From Symsagittifera roscoffensis (taxonomy: Eukaryota; Xenacoelomorpha; Acoela; Convolutidae), in contig NC_087070.1 in NCBI RefSeq assembly GCF_963678635.1, forward strand, positions 53,670,617 to 53,734,616: a DNA stretch of 64,000 nucleotides, in the 5' to 3' direction. The first letter of the stretch is position 1, and each line of letters begins with the position of its first letter. The notes under the pieces were generated by a model. It did no database searches. It had not been told where the DNA came from and was given only the letters and a program-made list of their open reading frames with translations. Position numbers and translations under genes: made by a program. Below, piece after piece: positions 36,219 through 47,681 of this stretch.

Positions 36219-36405
36219 TGTAGTGGAGACTATGTATGATGTACTTATATTATGTTATCAGGTAATTAAATTTCATTGCCAAGATCATTGCTAAAGTTAG
36301 CGTAACCATGACGTTCTGCCATTGGCGACGGTGTTTAGTTAAACTCAAGTTGATTTTCTTACATCTTATCATTCTTTAATATGTAACAACGAGGTTACTT
36401 TCAGA
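36219..36405 (+). repeat. Gypsy 3' LTR
   Basis: It starts TGTAGTGGAG right after GGGGGAG and ends CTTTCAGA, followed by the GACCA target duplication. Confidence 0.85.
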
Positions 36406-37181
36406 GACCAAGTTAAGATCTTCCACCCAGCATTTAATTCGCAATCATTTTGCCAAGTGGTAAGCGCTGCATGTGAAACGCTCAATTCTGATTGACTGAA
36501 AACTTCTATCTTAGAACTTGTTAACATCTTCCCCCCAAACGGCTTTGGGGGGAGGGTAGGAGGATGTTATTTTGGTCCGATTAATCTTTTTTTGTTTGTT
36601 TTTTTTTTGTCAGAAATTTATTTAAAAGTTTGTTCACACTAAAATACACTTTTTCCCGGTTTGAAGTTTGATTTTTTTTTATAAAAATCACTTTATTTTT
36701 TTCCTTGCAAACTCTGCTATTGAACAGAAAAAAATGTGAAAACCACGAAAAAAGTGTAAAAGCCTCAAAAGTGGATTTCCCAGCAGTATAGAAATCTTTT
36801 CTATTGATACATTTTTCTCAAAATTGCTTAATTTTATCAAAAAGTATCACAAAAAATTTCGTCTTGAAAATCAAAAGAGCCTTACAGCCATGTATTTTTA
36901 AAGTTTTTAAAAATTTAACATTAAAGACTTTGTAGTTCGATAATTAGGTTTTTTCAATAAAAAGTCCCTTTTTTTGTTTCTTTACGTTTATGACTCTTTT
37001 TCGACTGTCTGTTGGCTTCATTTAAAATTATAGCTATATTCAGTTCAGTTCAACTGACAAATGCTCCCACATCTATCTGGAGTATTGAAGGTTGCGGAAT
37101 GAACATTAATACGCTTCTTTTACTAACAAATACATGAAAAAAATATATATATGGAGATTGCGCTTGGAAGACAAAAGAGAA

Positions 37182-37718
37182 CAAGACTTCTCGTATCAGG
37201 GCGAAGCCCTGAAAGTTCCGACTGCCTTTTAAGGTTTATGGAGCAGCAGTAAAAACATAAAAAATTTAATGAAATAAAATAAAATGAAAATTTTTTTCTT
37301 CTAAAATTTGAATTTTTTTTTAATGAAAATCATCCCCCCACACGCCATATAAAGTACAAAAAGATGGATTTCGTTCCTTGTAACAAATCAATTATGGCGA
37401 ATAAGCTTCGTTCAACCAATTTGGAACGATTTATAAGACGGATTAAATCTCCGCTTACGCGTTAATAGCGCGAGTTATATCGCGCGTTAATTGTCCCAAA
37501 TTGGCCAAAATGGCAATCTTTAAACCCTCATAACTTTACGAAAAATGATCACAGGTGAAATATCTTTTCAAATTTAAGCTCAGAACAACAATGGCTTTCG
37601 AATGATATAAAAAAATTCCGTAAAAAATGGCTAGTTAAAAAGTCGAAATTTGTCTGAAGAAAAAAAAACCCATCCCGAGCACAAATATTCCGTTACTTTC
37701 GTATCGAAAGTCGGAACA
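37182..37718 (-). mobile_element. Two-hairpin element, well-preserved copy
   Basis: Minus orientation. The left end CTCGTATCAGGGCGAAGCCC then TGAAAGTTCCGACTGCC holds the hairpin CAGGGCGAAGCCCTG. The right end is CGTTACTTTCGTATCGAAAG then TCGGAAC. The interior has CACACGCCATATAAAG, GTTAATAGCGCGAGTTATAT and CGCGCGTTAATTGTCCCAAA. It is full length, about 537 bp. Confidence 0.75.
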
Positions 37719-38011
37719 AAAAGCGAAATCAGAGTTTTTGTAAGTTATATCGGTGTTGCCTTAATTGTATGTAATGAACATGTTAGAATATAATTGAGGA
37801 GGACAGTGCAGTGTTTTTTTTGTTCATTTATGTTTTGTTCAAATCAGTTTTCTAGCTCATTTTTTGCAAAAAAATGGCGGTTGGTCTGGTATATGGCATG
37901 TATATTAGTTTTCGTTTCATTTTAAAAATTATTTAGTTGTATGAAAAAAGAGCTTAATTGTTTTTGAGCTTAAGTGTTGAGGCTAACGCACGAAACAGTT
38001 TTTTTTTATCA

Positions 38012-38508
38012 ACAAGCCCTGAATGTTCCGACTGCCTTTTAAGGTTTTATGGAGCAGTAATAACATTAAAAAATTAAATGTAATAAAATTTTATAAATTT
38101 TTTTTTTTAATTTGAATTTTTTTTTGAAAATCATCCCCCCACACGCCATTTAAAGTACAAAAAGATAGATTTAGCTCCTTGTAACCAATCAATTATGGCA
38201 AATCAGCTTCTTTTAACCAATTTGGAACGATTTTAAGACGGATTAACTCTCCGCTTACGCGTTAATAGCGCGAAATATATCGCGCGTTAATTGTCCCAAG
38301 TTGGCCAAAATGGCAATCTTTAAACCCCCATAACTTTACGAAAAATGATCACAGGTGAAATATCTTTTCAAATTTCAGCTCAGGACAACAATACCTTTTG
38401 AATGATATAAAAAAATTCCGTCAAAAATGACTAGTTAAAAAGTCTGAAGAAAAAAAAAATCACCCCGAGCACAAATATTCCGTTACTTTCGTATCGAAAG
38501 TCGGAACA
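38012..38508 (-). mobile_element. Two-hairpin element, well-preserved copy
   Basis: It is nearly the same as 37182-37718 over about 480 bp, only 300 bp away and in the same orientation. The outer hairpin is partly lost (it starts at AAGCCCTGAATGTTCCGACT). Confidence 0.75.
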
Positions 38509-38548
38509 ATGACTGAGATTTGCCGCTTCAACTTTGATAGGACGAAAT

Positions 38549-38973
38549 GGGTGCCGGACATCAAGCCGAATCGTATAATTAGGGACTTCAAGCCGAATAG
38601 TTCCTCGTAAACTCGTGAAATATGATTAACTTGAAAACTTTTTTGAAAAATTTCTGAATTTCATGATCTTTCTTCACAAGTACTTGGCGTTTTCATAAAA
38701 TTTAAGCCTCCAAATGATGTTTCGGAAAGTTGAAAAGTAAAACATGGTTGAAGGCATTTTTCATGTTTATAATTTATGCATTTCAAAAACCTGCTGATGT
38801 TAGTTACGGATGCCAATCGCAAGTGGTGCATTGTCATGAATAACGTTTATTATGGACTAAACTTGCCAAAATTTTTGAAAAACAACGTTTTACAGATGAT
38901 AAAAAAGTGTTTTGAGGTGCTTGGAAAGTTTTAATTTTGGCTTGAAGTCCCTTCGGCTTATTATCCTAAACCC
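38549..38973. mobile_element. MITE with GGGTGCCGGACATCAAGCCG ends, copy 2 (inverted)
   Basis: It reads as the reverse complement of 27648-28086 along its length. The left end is GGGTGCCGGACATCAAGCCG and the right end is degraded to CCTAAACCC. Confidence 0.7.
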
Positions 38974-40180
38974 GGCCTGATAATAAATGTATGGCGCGAT
39001 AATTAATCCCCATTCAAATTTTTGCGGCCAACCAGTCCCAAATTTAATCCATTTTAACTTAATCATTTCGAGTTTTGATTATCCCAGATGGTAAATTAAA
39101 TAACGCAAAAATAAACAACTAAAAATTGAAATTCCTCTGGAGAAAAAAAAAGCCTTCGACAGTGATTACGTCAGTGTCTTCGAAAGTCGGAAAAGAGTTA
39201 AATGTTAGCGCGACATATGCAAAACAGACATCAACTTATTTTGTCCTCGTTATCATTATGACACGTAAACATTTGCAAGTTAGCTTTTTACAGTAACTTT
39301 GAATCACTTAATCTTTTTTATCCTCTTCCCTAACTGATACTTTTGAGCATGCAGGCATGTTGAAGCACCTCTATATTCAAAATTGATTTTAAATATTGCT
39401 GTAAGATTACCAATTTTGATTTGGTCTTTTTCAAACATTTTTCTCAAGTGTTTTGTTTACTTGGCTTAAAACGTTTCAAATTATATTATATCGGGATACA
39501 CGATTTCAATTGCGTAGTCGGATGCTGAATTCAGTTTCCTATACGCTTGTGTTTGGGTAACTGAGAACTTAGAGTTTCAAAAGGTTTGATGGCTGGCCTT
39601 CTACCTTTACAACAGAATTTTCGGCCGAATTGATGTCTAGCTGTTCAAGAAATGCAGTCTTAGTTAAAACTGTGTAAATTTGCTTTCGATGCCAATTCAA
39701 CATTGGCAACTGTCGTTATTTTTGTGGTTTCCTCAAAATGAACATATGCCAATTGCGACAAATGTATGCAAGGATGTTCGCTTTATTTGACTTTTTTCAT
39801 TTTATGTTTTTGATGTAAGTACACAATATTCACCTGAAAAATTTTCATCATTTCACAAACTAAACCACCGGACTAAAATTAAAAGACCATCTTTAGCTCA
39901 TTATGACGTCCCAAGACAGTTTTTTTCGAGAAAATCTATCGACGCAGTATAAAAGAGAGTACGGTTGAGTTACGAAGAAGAAGGGTTACGGTTATAAGGC
40001 CCAAAATTGATGCGTCGAGAAAAACTTTTCTCAGCGTCGAGAAAAACCAGTTTGAAATTTTTGATTTTTGGTCTAATTTCAAACCAAAAAGGTGAGCCTA
40101 AGAAAGCTTTACAAAAGCTTACTTATGCCTGATTTAAGCTGTGAATATTCAGTTTTTCTCGAGTAAAGCTAGTGTTCGGA
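38974..40180. other. Non-coding stretch
   Basis: A relic of the two-hairpin family end (TCTTCGAAAGTCGG) lies at 39177. Small repeats of GCGTCGAGAAAAAC lie at 40011 and 40036. Nothing else was seen. Confidence 0.4.
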
Positions 40181-40500
40181 GGTCTATAGCGCCAGTTTGG
40201 CCACGATCAACCCATAGGTCACCAAGCTAGTATCTGATTTCTGCAAAACGCTGTGCGAACGAACACGATACATGACCATCACCATGTTCACCAAGCTCGT
40301 AGCTTGTCGAAAAATTGTTTCATTTGGCAGTTTTCTGCAAAACGTGGTCCAAACTAACACGATCATCCCCATGTTCACCAAGCTTGTAGTTTGTCAAAAA
40401 TTTGTTATACTTGGCTGATTTCTGCAAAACGCGGTACGAACGAACACGATCATCTCCATGTTCACCAAGCTTGTAGTTTTTCGAAAAATTGTAACAGTAT
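40180..40500. repeat. Tandem array, unit about 90 bp, over 3 copies
   Basis: CTGCAAAACG occurs at 40241, 40335 and 40422 (spacing 94 and 87). Each is followed by AACACGAT and CATGTTCACCAAGCT. The reading frames through it are by-products of the repeat. Confidence 0.8.
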
Positions 40501-40639
40501 AATCACATTTTAAGCAATTATAATGGCTTGTTTTCTAGTCTTGGAGAGACAGACTACAAACGTTCAATATGCTCAATAATTAGCCCTGAAACTCCATTCC
40601 GGGAACAAAAACGACCCGAAAAAATAACGACAAAATATC

Positions 40640-41910
40640 GAAATATAACAGACAACTTCATACAATGCTGCATAGTGGTTGCTGCATCTAAATGCTGCAT
40701 AGTGGTTGCATCACATTCCGGGTTGATCACAATTTCTTATCATACAAGTTCCATTTATGAAAAACATCTTGCCATACAATTCCAGGGGTACAGAAAAATT
40801 TTCCTGTGTAAAAATTGTATGACAAACCTATTTCCGAAAACCAAAAAATTTGATTTTTCTAAGTTTTATTTCTGAAAGTTTTTGGGTTGCGTTGGTAGCC
40901 GAACACAGGTGACAAAGACTTAGGTTTACTCAAAGCTCGAGTCAGCAAAGATAAGACGTTCTTGTATTTACAATGCGTAGGAAACCACTTGAATTGCCTA
41001 AGAGTTGTCTTACACAAATGATATAACAAAAGTAACAAACTTTTAAACGTGGCAAATTTTTCATAGATGAAAACTTTTAAAGTTTGAAAATTAAATTAGT
41101 CAGGTACTGATCAGGACATACATAAACTTGCCGTACAAAAGAAGTAGATTTCTTGAGAGTTTTTGAAAAAAGTTATCCAGGAAAAAGGAAAAAAACTTTT
41201 GCGTATCCAGGATTACGTTATGTAAACAAAAATTTTTGGAGAAAAGAGGTTTTGGAAAAAGTTATCCAGGAACAAAGACAAAAAGATTTTTTGAAGAAAA
41301 TTATCCAAGAAAAACAGAAAAATTTTCACGTATCCAGGACTACGTTAAACACACAAAATTTTAAACTTTGCATGGAAAAATTTTAGAAAATGTTTGTTTC
41401 AGTGCAATTTTTTTTGCGTTAAAAACATTAAATGTTTCTTAGACAATTTTAAAATTACTTGAAAAAATTGTTGTCGGCCTCAAAATTTGCCTATCATACA
41501 GTTTTCATAAATAAAAATAGTATGACAACCTTTTTTTTCTAATAAAAAATTGTTGCAATCAAACTTTTGAGTTTAAATAACACCGAATGCTTTGTCTGCC
41601 ATTTTTAGGTTCATTCTTAAATTTTTGACAATTCTTTTGACCAGAAATTTTTATGGAAAAAATGCCTGTCATACAATTTCCATTTATGCAAAATGTATGT
41701 TAATCATGTTTTCCAAACACTTGAAGCATGGAATTGTATGAAAAACTTTTTTTGGTGTATAGAATTGAATGGCAAGCATTTTCGGTGTATGGAGTCTGAG
41801 TTGAAGTTGCCGTCTCTTCTAAAAAATCTAAATTCTATATGGAAAATTCCAAAAGACATGTTAATCATGTTTGGGCGGAAAAACAGTGAAGTTTTGCAAA
41901 TCTCCACTGA
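40640..41910. repeat. Degenerate short repeats
   Basis: ATGCTGCATAGTGGTTG is duplicated at 40669 and 40693. GTTATCCAGGAA/GTATCCAGGA units repeat through 41172-41345 and give a Lys-rich frame. CATACAATTCC...TTTATG and its inverse recur at 40740-40830, 41498-41530 and 41668-41750. No gene is supported. Confidence 0.5.
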
Positions 41911-42003
41911 CTTGAGTCAATCGGCTCAGACCTCAAAAAACGGTCAACTTTGAGAGAAATTCAATCGATCGAAAGTTGTTGATCTGTAAAACAGCGTGCA
42001 ATA

Positions 42004-42612
42004 CAGTGCTGATTTAAATTAACCGGACGAAAGCGTTTAACTTGAAATTTAAAACGCGTTTTTCTCAAATTGGGTGGAGTTTAGGTGAAAGCTTATGAAG
42101 ACAAAACTTGCTTAAAATTTAGCAGAATTAATATGGTGTATTTTGTTTTGCAAAATTCGGGCCAAAAATTTTGCCCCAAAAATGGTTCATTTTGGCTTTT
42201 CTTAGTTAATCAAAAATTACGCCGAAAATACCCAGTCGATCACAGACATGAGCCCAACAAACTTTATGAAAGGTATTTTCTCCAAAAAAAATTGCAAATT
42301 GTTTGAAAATTGTATTTAAATAAATAAAAAGTTGGGCTACGTAAGGGGCTCACTTTGACATAATCATGTCTGTGATCGACTGGGTATTTTCGGCGTAATT
42401 TTTGATTAACTAAGAAAAGCCAAAATGAACCATTTTTGGGGCAAAATTTTTGGCCCGAATTTTGCAAAACAAAATACACCATATTAATTCTGCTAAATTT
42501 TAAGCAAGTTTTGTCATCATAAGCTTTCACTTAAACTCAACCCAATTTGAGAAAAACGCGTTTTAAATTTCAAGTTTAACGCGTTTTGTCCGGTTAATTT
42601 AAATCAGCACTG
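42004..42612. mobile_element. Tc1/mariner-like palindromic MITE, copy 2
   Basis: It starts CAGTGCTGATTTAAATTAAC, ends with its complement, and is flanked by TA. The arms (42004-42290 and 42340-42612) are almost perfectly complementary, better than in copy 1. The 29225 copy shares most of the sequence. Confidence 0.75.
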
Positions 42613-43931
42613 TACTAAAAACCTGAAATGAAAGCCGAAATGGAAGGGACCAGAAATCTATGAACTGATAGGGAGTTAACCGCAGTTTACATAATCTCCG
42701 TTGAAAGACTATGCATATAGTGAATACTTGGAATGATTAACACAAATTCCATTTAATTTTGTCGCTGATGTTGGCAGCGGCCAATTTTTTAGCATTGAAG
42801 GTAAACTTCTAAGACAACTGAATATGCGGTACTTTTACGGTGAAATTGTCTGATTGTTCAGTTAGCCCATATTATATCAACTTCGGGGATGTTCAATTCA
42901 TATGTTTAAAAACATCATATTGCAAGAAAAATATCAGTCGCGAAAGTTTTTCGGTCGCTAAATTGCGACGTTTGAAAAAACGTATTTTCGGTCGCAAAAG
43001 TCTTATCATAGAACTTGGAATTCGGTCAATTTCAGCCGAGTAAGGTCCGACATAATCGCCAAAGACAAGAATTGCCAAGAAAATGCCAATTTCTAGACAC
43101 ACTGAAATTTAGTCGCGAAAGTCAGGTATTTAAGGCACATCGACCTGAGATTGAAGAATTGCGATTTATTTTGGACTGTATCGACCATCTTTTCCACCTA
43201 GCAGCCGCATCAGCATCCCCCACCTCATCATACCACCCCCGCCATCGCCAAGCCCCCCCCCCCCCCCCCCCCAAAAAAACACATTGGCGGTGTAGCGGAA
43301 ATAATCCTTTCTTTTGCTTTGCAATTTGGAACTAACAACGAGGAAGTTTCAATGAATAATTTCTCATTTAAAAGCCGCAATCTAAACTTCAGTCGCCAAA
43401 TCAGGAAGTAAATAAATCGGCTGTTATTTAAAAGTAGCAAACAGTACTAAAACTTATGAGAGCTTTCGCGTTTATAAATCAATAGCAGAAGCTTGATTGG
43501 AGACAAACACTTTCTAATTTGATTGAAAAGGCAGCAGAAAATGCCATAATTAGCTTCCTTAAACACAACGCAATACACACATTTAAAAATCTATATAACA
43601 TTTCCTCAATTTTCAAACTCCGTTCTTTTTTTCTTTATCAAATAACAAACTTGTCATTTTTGATTTTTTGTCGTATATGTTTTGAGGTGTTTATGGAATT
43701 AGCAACTTTTTATAGTCTTCTAACGTGGTAAAATTTACGTCGGTGAGTTTGTGGCGCTAATTAAATTGGTACAAAAAAAATCAAACTAAATTTCACGTCT
43801 CGAAGTTTCAGGCAAATATTCTTTATCATCAGATTGAAAAGCTGCAACTTAACTTCGACACGTATTTCAATTTCAATTGTATTTGAAAGCAACTGTGGTT
43901 TAATTTCCTCATTGTCGAGAGAGTCTTCGGG

Positions 43932-44035
43932 ATGTCTGAGCGATTGGATGAGCGAACTTACCTTCTCACCAAGATCGAGCAACTTCGTCAGCAGTGTGCC
44001 ATCAAAAGGGAAAAAGTGTCCGAAACAGTCCAAGA
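43932..44035 (+). CDS. Probable G-protein gamma subunit, first coding exon
   Basis: An ATG opens a 34-codon frame, MSERLDERTYLLTK then IEQLRQQCAIKREKVSETVQ, ending at a consensus donor GTAAGT (44036). G-gamma proteins start with a short helix that makes a coiled coil with G-beta, typically ...LV..LR.EA.I.RIKVS.A...L. The LLTKIEQLRQQ...I.REKVSETV part fits that helix, and the splice site falls where G-gamma genes usually have an intron. The protein should continue with a ...DPLL...NPF... segment and a CAAX prenylation end, but I could not find that exon downstream. Codons are less AT-rich than the surroundings. If unspliced, the frame stops at TAA one codon later. Confidence 0.5.
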
Positions 44036-44552
44036 GTAAGTTTGAACAAATCAGTCCTATGCAAGAAGTCCCGAAAGTTCATCTCGTTCATTCTAATAAT
44101 GACCGAGATAAACTCTTCGAGGTCCGAGACTTAAGTCGCGACTAAAGCGGAATCGAGATGAGTATTTCGCGAAAATCGAAACTCACAAAAGTTATGCCGC
44201 GACAAAAAAAAACAAAAAGATATAGCGACTTTGCGGGACCAAGAAAACTCTGCGCAATGATTTATGCGAATTTTCTTTAAAAACTATAATCATGGAATAA
44301 AGTTTTGCATCATTTGCAAAACTTTTGAGCACTCGGTGCCTCTGCCATAAAATAAACATTAAGTTACTAGTTAGCCAACAAAAATTACATATGAATTTAA
44401 ATATGACTTAAATAGGGCTTACATATGAATTTAAATAGGACAAAACGTTAATTCTTGCACGCACGCACTGAATTACAAAACGTTAATTATTGGCCATTTC
44501 ATGGATAAAAATTGATTAAATTTGAGTTTTATCGTCGGTGTCTACAAAAATG

Positions 44553-45222
44553 ATTAAGACTGCTCGTATCAAGGCCAAGCCCTGATCGTTCCGACTGTCT
44601 TTTAAGGTCTTTGAAGCAGTATTCGCTTTTAAAAAATTGATGATTTCTTGTTAGAAAAAAAGAAAAAAAATTACTCAAATTTTGAGTACAGAAAGAAAGA
44701 AAGAATTTATTTCTCATTGTAAATGTTAAATTTGCTTACAACGAGAATTTGAATATGAAGCACCAGAAACAGTGAGGGGACAGTTAACGAATCCAATTTG
44801 GTTACACAGCACTGCCCGTTTAATCAAATGAATCATCCCCCCACACGCCATATAAAGTACAGAGTGATAGATTTCGCTCCTAGTAACGTAGAAGATGACA
44901 AATAGCCTGCCTGTTTCAAACAATTTAGAACGATTTCTATGAGGGATTAAATCTCCGCTTGCGCATTAATAGCGCGAAATATATCGCGCGTTAAATTACC
45001 CAAATTGGTCAAAATGGCAATCTTTATACCCCCATAACTTTACGAAAAATGATCACAGGTGAAATATCTTTTCAAATTTGAGCTCAGAACAACAATAATT
45101 TTTGAATGAAATAAAAAAATTTCCGTCAAAAATGGCTAGTTGAAAAGTCGAAATTTGTCTGAAGAAAAAACCCACCGCGAACGCAAATATTCGGTTACTT
45201 TCGTTACGAAACTCAGAACAAT
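44553..45222 (-). mobile_element. Two-hairpin element, copy with extra internal sequence
   Basis: Minus orientation. The left end is GACTGCTCGTATCAAGGCCA and the right end TCGGTTACTTTCGTTACGAA then ACTCAGAACA. It carries the conserved CACACGCCATATAAAGTACA and CGCGCGTTAA blocks. The part at 44620-44820 is not in other copies. Confidence 0.65.
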
Positions 45223-45437
45223 AAAAATCAATTACAAGCAATTAAAAACAGAGTATATTGCTATTGTTTAATAAAGCTTTACAATCTGTTGCAAATCAAT
45301 TTTAATCAATTTTTTTCTTCTTTTTTAGAGTTAAAGACAAATAAAATCTTGCATTGAAAAGACATTGAAACGACTGCGCATTATACGGGGCAGATAGTTC
45401 AGTTATTTTAAGTTTTGAGTATACATTGCCGGGTTGT

Positions 45438-45942
45438 TGTTTCGACTTTCGTAACGAAATCAACGGAATATTTCTGCTCGGCGTTGTTTTTTTTCAGACA
45501 AGGTTCGACTTTTTAGCAAGTTTTGACGGAATTTTGAAATATCATTCAAAAGGTATTATTGTCCTAAGCTTAAGTTCAAAAAAATAATTCACCTGCGATT
45601 ACTTTTTGTAAGGTTATGGGGATCTAAAGATGGCCAAAGTGGCTAATTTGGGACAATTAACGCGCGATTTATTTCGCACTATTAACACATAAGCGGAGAT
45701 TTAATCCGTCTTAGAAATCATCCAAATTGGTTGAAGAAAGCTTATTTGCCATAAATGAAGCGTTACTAGGAGCAAAAATTATCATTTTTTACTCTATATG
45801 GCGTGTGGGGGATGATTTTCACAAAAAAAATCAATAATTAAAAAAAATTCTTTTCATTTTATTTTATTACACTTTAATTTTTAAAGTTATTACTGCTCGA
45901 TAGAACTTAAAAGGCAGTCGGTTTTGCCCTGATACGAGCAGT
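45438..45942 (+). mobile_element. Two-hairpin element, plus-strand copy
   Basis: It starts GTTTCGACTTTCGTAACGAA and ends GGCAGTCGGTTTTGCCCTGA then TACGAGCAG. The interior keeps TTAACGCGCGATTTATTTCG and AAGCGGAGATTTAATCCGTC. It forms a head-to-head pair with 44553-45222. Confidence 0.7.
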
Positions 45943-46474
45943 TGTGTTTGTAGTTTAATTTGTTTTGCGCAAATGGCCTTACAAGGAAACCTTTCTTATC
46001 AAGCACCGCTACCGTTAATGAGTAGTTTTTTTTGCAACTAAGTTTGAAAAAGTTAAAAGTACACTGAGTAGAAGCCAAGCGTCTTGCCTTTGCATAACCA
46101 CACAATTGTAGGATTGCAAGCTAGAAGACACAAAAGGGAAAGAAAAGCTACAAAATTGGAAAAAAAACTTCAACAATTTCAAATTTAAATTCCTAGCCGA
46201 TTAAACGTTTTTTTTCCTTTACCGAAAACTGTATCCTAACAATATATTCAGGCTTAAAGATAACAAAAAAGCATCACTATACCGGTTCAAATTCAGAAAC
46301 ACTAAATTTTGCTGTTCATTTTGATGATTTTATGCGCAACAGATTACTTATCTTTACAAATTTTTATGGTAATAATTTTAAGAGCTAACGTTATTAGCAG
46401 TTATTAGGGCGTAAACGATGCTCGTCCACAATAGATTTCGACGATTAATCGTTGGAATAGTGTCTTTGAGCGGT

Positions 46475-46712
46475 GGTCTTTGAGCGGCGAGGAGAGGCGG
46501 TTAAGTGGTTACGTCTCCGCCTCTCATTTTAAAAGTGAGATGTTCGAGGCCCACCATGATCGGTGCTCGTTGCTTCAGGGTGAGGCAACATTACCCAGCC
46601 CAGAAAAGTTACCAAAAAATTGCATGTAGATCTTTAGCAGGGGCACAACAGCGGTTGGCTGTGATGCTGGTCCGTTGCTCTTATGCTGGCCCTTTCCCTC
46701 GTGGATAAATGT
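46475..46712 (+). mobile_element. tRNA-derived SINE-like element
   Basis: Head 46485-46560: A-box-like GGCGGTTAAGTGGTTACG and B-box-like ATGTTCGAGGCCC, spaced as in a tRNA. The body ends near CCTCGTGGATAAATGTTC. It resembles the minus-strand unit at 3225-3475. The tRNA fold is not intact, so it is not called as a tRNA. Confidence 0.55.
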
Positions 46713-46738
46713 TCTTTATGCTATTTTCAAATTTTGAT

Positions 46739-46981
46739 ATGGCTCCCATGGTTGGTGGCAATGATCACCAAAACCATCATCTTTCAATTTGCCGGGAAAC
46801 TATCGAGTCTGGATTTCAAATGCTGTGTGTGGCTTGTGGTCTCATATCAAACACACCTTGTATAGTTTTAAAACTGGACAAGGATTATGCCAAAAAAGAA
46901 AGAATGCAATGGTTAGGCCATAATTGCGATGGAGTTTACATAAATGGAAAATTAAAACTCGACTGGTCGGTCTTGAACTAA
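46739..46981 (+). CDS. Hypothetical 80-codon frame
   Basis: The ATG at 46739 opens a frame containing LCVACGLISN and HNCDGVYINGKLKLDW, with a mixed, protein-like composition. It lies immediately 3' of the SINE-like unit. I do not recognise it. It could be a real small gene, a last exon or chance. Confidence 0.2.
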   Translation: MAPMVGGNDHQNHHLSICRETIESGFQMLCVACGLISNTPCIVLKLDKDYAKKERMQWLGHNCDGVYINGKLKLDWSVLN

Positions 46982-47681
46982 ATTCAACACGGCTTCACAA
47001 TCTTAGAAATTACTTGTGCAAGTCATATCCGAGAGTTGAAAGAAAATGTTATCCATGTTGAAGCAGTCTAGAAAATTTTTAATTAATATATGTACTTTGT
47101 GGACTTTTTTTTTATGTTTTCGTGTTTTTATGGACTTTTTTTATGTTTTCAAGAAAGTTAGGATAATGTTCAACATTTTTCTTAGCTTAACAACATTGAC
47201 TCATTTGGGTTTTTATGCGTTTTTGTGCTCTTATTGGTAGTTTTTTTTTGCTGCACTGCGCACTTCTGAGAATTTGTGTACTTCATTTTCCTTAATGAGC
47301 GCGTTCTAAATTTGAATAAGGCTTTCACATCTGAGAACTTTAGACACTGCTAGTTCACTAGTTCACATAAATGGAGCTTTTTCGCCAAAAAAAAACAACT
47401 CTTTTTTCAACCTTTCATTTTGGATTGATTGGTATTTACGTGCTCTGAAGATAATTCTCAACAAGTGCTTCAATTCTTGATCTAAAAATATCTATTTTCG
47501 TCTTCTTTGTGGACGTGTCAGCCAAAACACTATACTGTAAAATAGGTTGCATGAAAGTTTCATAAGTTGTTACAAGGTGCTTGGTCGAAAAAAAACTTTC
47601 TTAATATGTAAAAATTTCGGCAAACTTCGTGACTTTACTTTTTTACCAAGAAAATCAATGTGTTCATCGATGTTCAACTGT

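Larger units (their letters stand above)
31062..36405 (+). mobile_element. Ty3/gypsy LTR retrotransposon, structurally complete but defective
   Basis: 5' LTR 31062-31248, 3' LTR 36219-36405, both 187 bp. The target duplication GACCA lies at 31057-31061 and 36406-36410. A primer-binding site starts TGGCGCAGTCGC at 31249, and the polypurine tract AAAGGGGGAG lies just before 36219. The order is gag, zinc knuckles, RT, RNase H, integrase, which is the Ty3/gypsy order. An extra 3' region (34979-36060) has no known domain. Coding is broken by many stops, a palindromic duplication (32253-32624) and an inverted block (33487-33696). The LTRs have clearly diverged, so the insertion is old. Confidence 0.85.

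Noticed and set aside
41153-41386. Lys-rich 77-codon frame as a gene
   Set aside because: It is made of repeated TATCCAGGA/AAAAAG units and has no splice or start context.
43253-43272. Run of C as a structured element
   Set aside because: A simple homopolymer. The Pro-rich frame through it is a by-product.
43761-44033. 90-codon minus-strand frame and a 103-codon plus-strand frame
   Set aside because: Both overlap the better supported G-gamma exon (43932-44035), which is in the third frame and ends at a consensus donor.
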